NCBI GenBank assembly: GCA_034406715.1
Contig: CP137881.1
Coordinates: forward strand, 372,001 to 436,000
From: Rhodotorula mucilaginosa
Lineage: Eukaryota; Basidiomycota; Microbotryomycetes; Sporidiobolales; Sporidiobolaceae
Direction of reading: 5' to 3'
Length of the DNA: 64,000 nt
Shown here: piece by piece, positions 22,803 through 32,539 of the stretch
How positions within the stretch are numbered: position 1 is the stretch's first letter
Layout: each line of letters begins with the position of its first letter
The notes under the pieces: generated by a model
Database searches by the model: none
What the model saw: only the letters and a program-made list of their open reading frames with translations
What the model was told of the DNA's origin: nothing
Made by a program: the position numbers and the translations under genes

Positions 22803-24496
22803 ATGCCCGCGGCGCGACGGTCCTCCGGTACGTACCCTCGAGGAGACTCTTCCTGAGCCGTGTTCTGGAACTGATTCACTCTTGCAACAGGGCGAAGTCG
22901 CCCCATCAAGATCGAAGACGACGACGGTGCCGTCAACGTTTTTGACGTGGTCGCCAGCGCTCGCAAGGCCGCCCGCGCTCGCAAGGTCACCAACGCTGAG
23001 AAAGCCGCCAGCGTCGACAAGGTTGCGAATGTCGAGGCGGCGAACGTCGAAAGGGGCGCGAACGTCGACAAGGTCGCCGAAGCTGTCGCCGGCAAGCCTT
23101 ACCGCGGCCTCTCCGACGAGGTCTTCCTCAAGATTTACGATCAACTGTTCGCCGCCCCGCACGATAAAAAGTCGGATGTCGCGAAGCCTGGCCTGAACGA
23201 CATCCTCCTCGAAATGAATCTATGCCGTCGCCCGTCCAGCCTGGCTCTACACGCTTAGGGTGCGCCCTTTGGTGCGCTGGGTCGACAAATTCATCACCAG
23301 ACTCTTGCGCGACAAAAAGGTCTGTTCGGCCATCTGCGCCCTCGAAATCCCCGTCTTTGTCAACTTCGAAGAGACGACATCGGCCATGCTCGGGCGATTG
23401 CCGAACCTGCAAACCTTGAAGATGTCCTTCAAGACCGAAAGCTACCGCGGAATGGACTCCCCGGTACGCGTTGGCAGCGCCGTGCTCGAAGGACTTGCGC
23501 AAATTGCCTACCTGCACGAACTTGACTTGCCGAACCCCGTCTTTTTCTGTACGGACTTCCCGATCTGCGCTCTCCGCATACGACACGTCAAGGCCGCGAT
23601 CCAGAGTATCTCGTCTCGGTTTTCTGCTTTTCTTCAACAAAGCGCCGTCGAGAGACTCGTCATCTCTGTCGGAGACGAGCTCTCGGGTTCTCTCGGAGAT
23701 CTCCCGTGGGCCTCGCTTCAGCAGCTCGACGCACGCTTCGCCAAGGTGGCGAGCCCGTCTTCGGTCAAGGCGGTGATAGATTTGCTGCGTATCCAGGTCT
23801 GTCTGGCACTCTCCCCTCGGGCACGACAAGTACTGCGTCAGGCCTTTTCGCTCATTCCACTCCCCGCACCCGCATCCACAGCTGGTCTACTACTCCGGCC
23901 CGTTCCCTCTTCGCAAAGTTGCCATTGAATTGCTGGGCGTTATGCACGATTTCACCGAGATGGTCGAATCAACCCTGTCGACCTTTGCACTTCGCGGTAC
24001 AATGGCCTTTCTTTTTCGGACCGCCGGGGAGGTGTCGTTCGGCCTCAAGACTCCCGTTGCAGGCGACGTCCAGGAACTGGAAATCTTTTCACACTATCCC
24101 TATCGCCTGACCGACGGCGTGCGTACACACATTCCTTAACCGCCCGAGCGTAATCTTGCTTACAAGCTAACCGCGCCCCGGGTCTTTCTGTTCGCTCAGC
24201 GCAAATTTGCGAAACTGGTCGACTTTGTCGAAGAGATCCCGACTCTTCGAAGCTTCGGATTGTTCGGAATTTCAGTCCTCAACGTCGTCCAACCTCTCAA
24301 GCTGGACGGGCTCAGTGAAGCACGCCTGATGGTGGAATACCCCATGCTGTTTGCGCTGTTGACGTGCCTCGCTCGGACGTCGTTGACGACCCTCGTACTC
24401 GCGACAGAGGCGGGGAGCGGCACGCGGTACATGTGGAAACGGTCATCGCGCGACGAGCCGTTCCAGCTCGAGGAAAGAGTTCTCTCTTTGCCGTAG
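22803..24496 (+). pseudogene. F-box-type pseudogene R7
   Basis: Exon borders parallel R5 and R6: 22803-22827 (25 nt), 22891-23796, 23882-24118 and 24200-24496. Exon 2 has a unique insertion of Ala/Lys/Val-rich imperfect repeats (about 22,965-23,085; units like KVANVEA and ERGANVDK) before the PYRGLSDEVFLKIYDQLF block. Near 23,203-23,220, where paralogues read ILVSKR, R7 lacks two bases relative to R8. In the restored register a TGA also replaces the Arg codon. Downstream, the frame from 23,260 onward is intact and typical through GDLPWASLQQL to WKRSSRDEPFQLE. A pseudogene is most likely; an extra unusual intron across the lesion is the alternative. Confidence 0.62.
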
Positions 24497-24999
24497 CGCT
24501 CACTTCCTTCTATCGCGTAATGTTCCGCGCTCGCAACAGCAAGCTGGCTTGGGAGAGTGTCCGGTCTGCGCGAGAACGGTGCCAACCGCTCGACTATGGG
24601 TGGGGCCGACCGAGCGCAAGACTTTTTCCCTCGTGTCTTTCTCAAAGTTGCGTCGGCAGCGTACAGCCGGACTCTTTCGCCTGCGCTGTTTCCTTCCTAC
24701 GGTTACTCTGTCGCCCCGTATGTCTATTCGAGCATTTTTTTGCACGTAGAAGTAAGCGCTGTCGTGATTACATCGCCATTTCATTCGTATTGCGTTGGTC
24801 GAGTCGATCCGTGTCTTTTGGCCTTGTCTCTACACTTTTGACCTGGCGCCTAGCCGGTCCAGTGTACTGCACGCGGTCCCGTGTATTGCACGTCTGCTAG
24901 CCCACAGCACGCCCTCCAATACGCGCAGGCCTCGGTTCATCGATATCAACCCCGGTCGGCAGCTTTGAGACTCGCTCGACAGCGTGGAAGGCCGCCGCC
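24497..24999. other. R7-R8 spacer
   Basis: This 503-bp spacer has no supported gene. Confidence 0.4.
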
Positions 25000-26604
25000 A
25001 TGCCTGCAGCACAACGAAGGATCTCTGGTATGTACTGCGGACAAAGGCTCTGCCGTCCCCTGACACACGTCTGAACACCTTTCGCGACAGCTCCTTCTCG
25101 CTCCGTCGAACGTGAGGATGAGGACTACGAGGGCGACGACCAGCACAGCGGCAACGCCAGCAAACCTTACCGAGGCCTCTCCGATGAGCTCATCTTCAAC
25201 ATCTACAACGAGCTCTTTGCCGCCAGGCATGGCAAGATCACGTCGAAAACTCCGCTGCCTGGCCTGAACGACATCCTCGTCTCGAAGCGGATCTACGCCG
25301 TCGCTCGCTCAGCTTGGCTTCACTCGTTCAGAGCGTCTTCATCTGCGCGCCGTGTGGACCGGGTCGTCGCCGGACTCTTGAAAGACGACACAGCATGTTC
25401 CGCGCTGCGCTTTTTCGAGATCAAAGTCTTTGCCAACCACGAAAACACCGCGGCAGCCGTGCTGGAGCGATTATCGAGCGTCCGGTATTTGAGACTGTTT
25501 TTCGACAAGGAGCAGCGGCGCGTCGGCGGTGACAAGTTCCTGTTCTCGAGACCTCTGGTCGAAGGACTCGCGCAAATGCCCTCTCTGCGCCGGCTCGACC
25601 TCTTGGACCCAGTTCGTTTCGAGACCGACTTCCCGGTCGGCGCCCTCCGATTGCGACATGTCAAGACGGCGATAGAGAACATCTTGCCTATCCTCTCCAC
25701 TCTCCTCCAACAATGCGCCGTCCAGCACCTCGTCATGATCGTCGGCCGCACGTCTTTCCTGTCCATTGGCGATCTCCCCTGGGCTTCCCTTCAACAGCTG
25801 GCCATTCACTTCAAGGAGAATGAGGACGAATCGGCTCCCGCGGATCTACTCGAGCTCCTGCGCGCCCAGGTACGTGTCGCTTGCTGCGCCTGTTTTTTCT
25901 TTTTTTGTTTTTTTTTTTTTGTTTTGGAACAATGCGCCGCGCCATGCCTAAAGCCCCTACTTACTGTCTTCTCTCTCTCCTGGTACACGTCCTGATAGCT
26001 GGACAAGTACTCAGGCCCGTTCCCTCTTCAGAGAGTCCGCCTCGAAGCGCTCGACGAGGACGCGGATTTCGCCGCGATCGTCGATTCGACCTTTTCGCTT
26101 TTCGCGCACGACGAGCTTTCGCTTCCAGACCGCCGGAACGGCTGAGTTTCGTCTCACTGGCCCCGTCGCTGGGGACATCCAGCAATTGGAGATCGTCTCG
26201 TCATTGCCCTACTGCCTGAATCAAAGATGTGCGTGTGCAAGTTTCTCGAGCGTCATCTTCCCGGTCTTACAAGGTCATGAAAATCCTGACAATCTGTGTG
26301 TATTGTAGCGCAATTTTGCCAAACTGGTCAAGTTTCTCCAGCACCTCCCAGCTCTCCAAAGCTTGGGGTTGTTCGGCTTCTCAGTCGGCGGCGTCGCCTA
26401 ACCTCTCGAACTGGAAGGGCTCGATGAAGCCCAACTGGTAGTGGAATACCTCTCTTGTTTGCACTCCTGTCGTGCCTGAGTCGGACTTCCCTGCGTATCC
26501 TAGCGATCCGGTCAGGTGCGACGTTCGGCGCGTGGCACAGGTGGGAACGGCCGTCCGACAATGAGCCGTTCCCCTTCCTGCCGCACAAGATCATTCGCCG
26601 GTGA
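25000..26604 (+). pseudogene. F-box-type pseudogene R8
   Basis: Exons by homology: 25000-25027 (28 nt, MPAAQRRIS), 25091-25869, 25999-26228 and 26309 to about 26,604. Exon 2 is intact, with KPYRGLSDELIFNIYNELF and LVSKRIYAVARSAWL. Intron 2 is unusually long for the family (129 bp) because of a T-rich run near 25,893-25,925. Exon 3 lacks about eight bases near 26,102-26,112 relative to R6, which shifts the frame in the FAPRG motif. Exon 4 has TAA (26,399-26,401) where R7 has a Gln codon, and the rest of the exon is further eroded. R8 is the outermost gene of the array. Confidence 0.72.
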
Positions 26605-27064
26605 CAGACAACGCGCAATGCTCCCTTTTTTTTCTTTCCCTTTTCTTATCAGCGTACTGGCCGCATCTCTCTGAACTCAAGCCTCGGCTATGCAAGCGTC
26701 CGACTCCGCTCACATTGTCAGCCAGGACTTATTGCTTTCTCCGAGAGTTCCCTTCTTTCAGTTGCTGTATCTCCGCAAGGGAGGAGGCCAGCTACAGAAC
26801 TCCCGGAAAGCTCAACTCCGATTGGCTTCAGCACGAGTGTCGTTCCTGACGCACGCAGGACCGTCTGTTTCGGTTTGAGTTTTCTGTTCTTTTCTCTGAA
26901 GACGGGCCGACGCAATTTCTCCCGCGAACGAAGAGGGAGAGAGAAACATACACACTCCTTTTTTCCAACATCTCGGGGAAAAACTGCTCACTACTTAAGA
27001 GTCTCGAATGTACACAAGATCCACCACCCGCCCGTCCGTCAATCCTCCCCTCCCCTCCCTCCCC
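26605..27064. other. Spacer between R8 and VPS27
   Basis: This 460-bp stretch at the end of the F-box array contains the VPS27 3' untranslated region near its right side. I see no gene, repeat or RNA. Confidence 0.4.
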
Positions 27065-29359
27065 TCAAAGCTCGATCAACTCGCCCACCTTCTGCTGCTG
27101 CTCCTCTTCTTCCCGCTCCTCCTCCTCTCGTCGATCGGACGCATCGATCGTGTTCCAAGGGTTCTCCCTCGGGACGTTCGGCAATCCCAGCACGTACGGG
27201 CTTGGGTTCGGGTTCGGGGTCGGGGTCGGATCCGTTTGCGGCACGGGTGGGAATTGGGAGGGTTTGTAGAACCCGGCGGGTTGTTGGTATTGTTGTTGTC
27301 GCTGCTGCTGGACTGGAGGAGAGGCCGCAGCGGCGGTGGAGGCGGGGGTGTATTCCTGCTGCGGCGGCTGCTGCTGCTGCTGAGCATGAGGGACCGAAGC
27401 CGAAGCCGCGTCGACGGTCTGTGGCGGCGGGACGACGACGGCGGGTACCGCATATGCCGGCAACGGTTGTCCGTACCCGGCAGTTGGAGGTGCGTAGTGA
27501 TACCGCGTCGTGGAGGGGTCTTGATAAGGAGTCAGAGGAGTAGGGTAGGCGCTCGGGTTCGAGTATGAAGGGGAGCGATAAGCTGTTTAATACGGCGCGC
27601 AGTGGTAGAGTGCGGTGCGAGGTCACAGCGTCAGCTCATAAATTCGCATCGAGGCATGGCCATGGACCCGGAAAGAAAAGAAAAAAGAGAGGTCGATAGA
27701 CCGGAGAGAAAGGGCGAGAATACGGGGAAAGAAGAAGGGGAAAAGAAAACCGGGAGACGCTCACCTTGAGGCTGCTGCTGCCCGACCACCCGTTCGGTCA
27801 ACCCGGCCCCATAAAGCCTCGCCGTCTCACTCAACTTCGCCTCCATCTCTCTCAAGATCTCTCCCCTCGTCCTCGCATCGCGCAGACTTCGTTCCAATTT
27901 GGGTTGGAGGACTTCCGAGACGAGGCGGTACGATGATTCGTCGTTCTTCGATGTTGGGTATGCGGGATCGAGTTGCGAGGAGAGGGAAAGGAATTGGGAG
28001 AGGTGGGATTGTTCGATTGGGGTGAGGTCATACGAAGGGAGGTGGAACGCCGTCCCCGCCCCCGTCGCCGTCTTTGTCGCCGCCGTCGTCGCTGTCGGCG
28101 TTCGGTTGTCGGAGGGAAACAAGTCAGAATAGGTCTGTGCCGGGGCGGGGGCTGGGGCGGAAGCGCGAGGTCGGGACGATTCGAGGTCTTTCAAACTGGC
28201 GGCGATCGCAGCTGCCAAATCCGGGTCCTCTTCCTCCCCTTCCTCTTTGGCGCCGCCCTCCTTCTTGGATTCGGACGAGGACTGAATTTGTGAGGCGTAA
28301 GAAGGGTGGTAGCCTGACGATGAGGGAGGAGGGGGAGAGCGGACGGGGCCGTGAGAGGCTGCGGAGGTGGATTCGGCGAGGGAGGCTTGGATCGCGCGTT
28401 GGAGGTCGGCGTCCTCTTCTTCCTCTGCCCGTCCTCGCCTCGTCGCCGTCGCCGTCTTGGCCGCCGAGGAGGAGGAGTTATCGGCCTGCTGCTGTTGCTG
28501 GAGGATAGTCCTCGCGACTTGGGCGCCCTTGCCCTGTTTGATCTGCTTCGCACAGGCGTCGCACACCCTGACCGACTCGGTCGTGATCCCATAATGGGGC
28601 AACGGCATACTCTGACTCGAACACTGCTGATCAAACACGTTCCCACAATTCCGGCAGTGGTGTTTGCGATTGAAGGTTGAGAACTCGGTGCGGCAACGGG
28701 TGCAGTAGGGCGAGTCGGACCAGTCGGGGGCCGAGAGGGAATCGACCATGGCGGCGGTGGTGGTGGCGTCTACTTGCGTCGGGAAGGGGACGTTCGGGCG
28801 GAGGCGGTGGTAGAGTTTGACGAGGTCGGATTGGGAGAGGAGCGGTCGGCCGCTGGCTTCGAAAGCCGAGGCCCACTCTTGGAGTTTTTGGCGCGCGGCG
28901 AGTTGCACGTCCCGGTTCACGGGAGGGCGTCCTCCGCGGGTGGTACTCGTCCCCGAACAGAGGTAGTCCAACTCGTTGACGGCACCCCCCGCGCCGTTGG
29001 AAGCAAACGCCTTGAGGAACTGGTTCCCTGCATTCTTGACGAGTACGTCTGCGAGTTGGAGGGCGAGCAACTGGACGTTGGGGTTGTCGTGACCGAGGCG
29101 GGTGACGAGTTTGAGAGCGGCTTCCGAGGGGGGGACGCTCGCGGATCGGACTGCGTCGGCGAGGCGGAGGGCGGCGTCCAGGTCGAGGGGGGACTTGGCG
29201 GGCAGGAGGTCCGAAGTGCATTGCTCTGCGTGCGTGCGTGGGTGTGCGGCGGGTGGCGGGTGAGTGAGTGGGGAGGAGGTCAAAGAGGGGATCGGAGGAC
29301 TGACCGACGAGTTGATCGAATTGGGTCGACGGGTTGGCTGAGCTCCACAGGAACGCCAT
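27065..29359 (-). CDS. VPS27: Vps27/HRS, ESCRT-0 subunit (677 aa)
   Basis: Three exons: 29305-29359, 27765-29225 and 27065-27582, with introns of 79 and 182 bp. The protein has a VHS domain (about residues 12-165) and a FYVE zinc finger (186-246) with WSDSPYCTRC, the RKHHCRNCG signature and the closing CDAC. Two ubiquitin-interacting motifs follow (DADLQRAIQASLAES near 290-303 and DPDLAAAIAASLKDL near 352-367). A Gln/Pro-rich tail ends in GELIEL, a C-terminal clathrin-box-like motif. The protein binds PI3P and ubiquitinated cargo on endosomes and recruits ESCRT-I for multivesicular body sorting. The start MAFLWSSANP comes from exon 1, and splicing to EQCTSDLLPA gives the usual Vps27 start. 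It is divergent from RAD7 over a short promoter. Confidence 0.95.
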
Positions 29360-29564
29360 CGTATGGCTCAGCTCAGCTCCGAGTGTAGAGAGAGACGAGG
29401 CCGAGCAAGAGGTGACGCAGAGCCCTTCTTTCGTTCCGCGTCAACGCGCTCTCACGCGGAAGCAAAGATGTCAACTTTGGCGACACGCGCTCGAGTGGCA
29501 AACGTCTCTTCTCTCCCTCCTATAGTCTAGTGCGCACAGTGAAGCCAGTGCGAGCGAGACCGCG
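29360..29564. promoter_or_regulatory. Divergent promoter VPS27 / RAD7 with inverted CGCGGAA boxes
   Basis: This 205-bp intergenic region has TTCCGCGT at 29,434-29,441 facing ACGCGGAAGCA at 29,454-29,464. The pair forms an inverted repeat of a box also present in the ATG16/Mtf2 promoter and upstream of R1 and R2. Confidence 0.5.
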
Positions 29565-31502
29565 ATGCCACCCCGCAGGCGCAACTCGTCTCAGCAGCAG
29601 CCAGCGCAACAACAGCAGCCCGGGGCAGTGTACGGCCCCCGCTCGGCGTTGACTTCGTTCCTCCGCGAGCAGGGCATCACCGGTGCCACCGCGTCCCAGT
29701 TCAGGCCACGCACGGGCCAGAGGTTGGACACCCAGCCCGCTCCCACTGCCACTCCAGAGCAGGATCAGGACCAGGAGGACCCCACCGCCGCCAACGCAGA
29801 TGCTGGTCCCTCCACCTCGTCCTCCTCCACCACCCCAGCAACGACGACCGCCAAGAAACGCAAACTCAAGAAACCCGAAGGCGTAGATGAAGACGGTTTC
29901 CGTCTCGGAGGGTCCCAACTCCCCGCCCCGGCCCCAAAGAAAGGTCGCTACGAACACCGACCCGTCGGATCGTTTGCCGTCTGCGCCGAATGCGGCAAAA
30001 AGTTTACCGTCTCCAAGTACACGGCGTCGAACCCCAACGCCAAAGTCGGAGGCGTGTTGTGTCAACCGTGTACGAGCGAGTCGATCGAAGAGAGGGCGGC
30101 GTTCCCTGGCGCTGCTGCTGGTAGTGGGGCTAGCACGCCTAAGAGGCCCAAGGCACCGCAGAAGAAGAAGAGTCAACGCGGAGTCGACGAGACCCTCTTC
30201 ACTCCCATCCCGACCCTCCAACAAGCCTGCCTCGCCGTCAGTCCCTCCCCTCCCCTCCCTCCCTCCCCTCCGTTCACTCTAAGCTAACCCCCCACCCCCA
30301 TGCGCGCAGCTCGTGAGCCAATACATCCACAGCGTCGAAGCTCTCGGAGACCTCGGCCCCAAGAACCTCGACAAGGTCAGCAAGATTGTCGCCAAGAACC
30401 GAGCCCTCGACGACCTCAACTTGAAACTGTTCCTGGACGTCGGACACCGCGAGATCAAGTTGTACGATTGCACCAGTGCGTGTGCATGCTTTTTCCTGGA
30501 GTCGTAGAGGGAGAAGAGAGAAGTGCGGAACTAACTCATTGCTATGCTGGAATGGGTGTGTGCAGAAATCACCGACCGCGCCCTCGCCTCAATCTCGACT
30601 TTTGCGCCTCACCTCACCCACCTCACCCTCCTCCAATGTGGCCGCCTCGACGACGACGTCCTCACCGCGTGGTCCCACCCCGTGACGGGGTTCAAAGAAC
30701 TGAGGCACTTGACCTTGTATGCGCCTTATTTGGTCAGGGCTGACAAGTGGAAAGAGTTCTTTGAAGGGATCGGTGGTGGCGGGGACGAGGACGGGGAGGG
30801 CGTGGTCACGAGGAAGAGGCCAGAGTTGGAGACGTTCCAATTGCGGATGTCGTCCCGTGCGTTTCCGTTCTCTCTTCCTGGCTCCTTTGACCCGCCCGTT
30901 ACGTTACGACCGCTGATGACGATGGTTGGGGACGACACCGCAAGGCTTCAACGACGAAGCGCTCGCGGCGTTTGTCAAACACAACCCTCACGTCGTCCAC
31001 CTGCAACTCTCCGAACTCGGCAAACTCACCTCGTCGTCCCTCTCGCTCTTGCACCCCCTCGCCCGCTCGATCACCACCCCCTCCGACTCGGACTCGATCC
31101 CAATGCTGCGGACTCTAGACCTCTCGCGCCTCGGAACTCCCCAAGGTCAAGTCCTCCTCGACTCGGACCTCATCGCCCTCCTCTCGACCGGCAACCTCGG
31201 TGCCGGACTCGAACGCCTCGTCTTGGATGGGAACGCGCTCTTGACGGAACGGAGTCTGACGGAAGGAGTGAGGAGGTATTGTCATCGGTTGAGGGAATTG
31301 AGTTTGAGTGATTGTGTGGGCATTAGGGGGGAGGGGGTCGAGGCGATGTTTACGGGCAAGTGGCCGGGCGAGGAGGAGGAAGGGGTGAACGAGAATGGCG
31401 ATGGAGATGGTGACGTGGCGATGAATGGTGCAGAGGCCGAGGATGCGGGACAGCAGAACGGTGGTGGTGCTGGCGCGGCGGGAGACGCGACCGATTCGAC
31501 GA

Positions 31503-31539
<37 letters not shown>

Positions 31540-32187
31540 TGCCACCGCCGTCGTCGACGTCGACGGCGATGATCAACCCAACAACAAGGACGGGGCGGAG
31601 CACTCACAACTCGGAGCTGAGCCAGACGCCACCGCCACCGCCGCCGACGACGACGACGCCGACGAAGAAGAAGACTTGCCGTTGTTCGAACCCGGTCGAC
31701 CGTGGCGTTCTCCCGGCCTGAGCCTCCTGAACCTGCACCGCCTGACCACCGTGAACCCCTCGACCCTCTCGGCCATCATGGCCCACTCGGCCCACTCGCT
31801 CGAGTACCTCAACCTCCACTCGTGCGACGAACTCGACTCGAACGCCCTCATGGACACTCTCGCCGCCGGGTTGGGCAAGGCCAAGAAGGTGCAAGTGTTG
31901 GATCTGAGTTTCGTCAGAGCCGTGGACAACTTTGTCGTCCAGAAGGTGTTGGACGAGTGCGGCGAGACGTTGAGGGTCTTGTTCCTCCATGGCAACAATC
32001 GCGTCACGAGTGACGTCCCGAGAAAGGTCGGTCTCTCTCTCTACCCTGCTCGTTCTCTCCCTCTCTCAACCTCGCGCGTGTGCTGACAATCATCGAGTGC
32101 CTCCGAATGCAGCGCGGCGTCCACCTCCGCGGCCTCGAGAACGCCTTCTACTCCGAGGTCCCGGCCGGCGTCCCTTGGGAACAGTAA
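29565..32187 (+). CDS. RAD7: Rad7-like nucleotide excision repair protein (761 aa)
   Basis: Five exons: 29565-30236, 30310-30475, 30566-30856, 30945-32026 and 32113-32187, with introns of 73, 90, 88 and 86 bp. The N-terminus is Gln/Pro-rich and disordered. CAEC (140-143) and CQPC (166-169) form a four-cysteine zinc-binding element typical of Rad7/Rhp7. The rest is a leucine-rich-repeat array (for example LTHLTLLQCGRLDD and LRELSLSDCVGIRG). Rad7 works with Rad16 in global genome nucleotide excision repair and in an Elongin-Cul3-type ubiquitin ligase. An acidic and poly-Ala insertion (about 31,380-31,690, with a GCC run at 31,505-31,545) interrupts the repeats. The protein ends VPWEQ. Confidence 0.92.
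31505..31545 (+). repeat. GCC trinucleotide run coding poly-Ala in RAD7
   Basis: A near-perfect (GCC)n tract encodes about 13 alanines inside an acidic, low-complexity insertion between leucine-rich repeats. It is likely to vary in length between strains. Confidence 0.85.
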
Positions 32188-32539
32188 ATCCGATCACCGG
32201 TTCCCTGCGCTTGTTTCTCCCTCTTCTCTCCATCCATACGCCCCACCCACCATATCTCGATCGCTTGCTTGCGTGACCCTCTTGATTTCTCGATGCTTGC
32301 CGTGCCTGCCTGTCCCCCCTCAAACTTGCGTTCCTCAATTTTTCTTTGTAGCCTCCCTTCCATTCGATCCTCCGCCTAAATCTGTCCTGTACCTTGCTTT
32401 CGCTTACCTTTCTTCTCTTTCAAGTCGATCTTCGATTCTATCGGCAGCTTTCGTGGTGGACAGGTAACTTAAGCATCAGAAAATGTGGGAAACAAAAAGA
32501 TACAACAGCCGAGCGCGCAAGGAAAGAGGGGGAAGAGAC
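32188..32539. other. Convergent 3' regions of RAD7 and PRI2
   Basis: This 352-bp tail-to-tail spacer, pyrimidine-rich on the plus strand, should carry both 3' untranslated regions. No gene is seen. Confidence 0.5.

Noticed and set aside
31282-31607. Minus-strand frames over the RAD7 poly-Ala region
   Set aside because: Mirror reading of the GCC repeat; no independent support.
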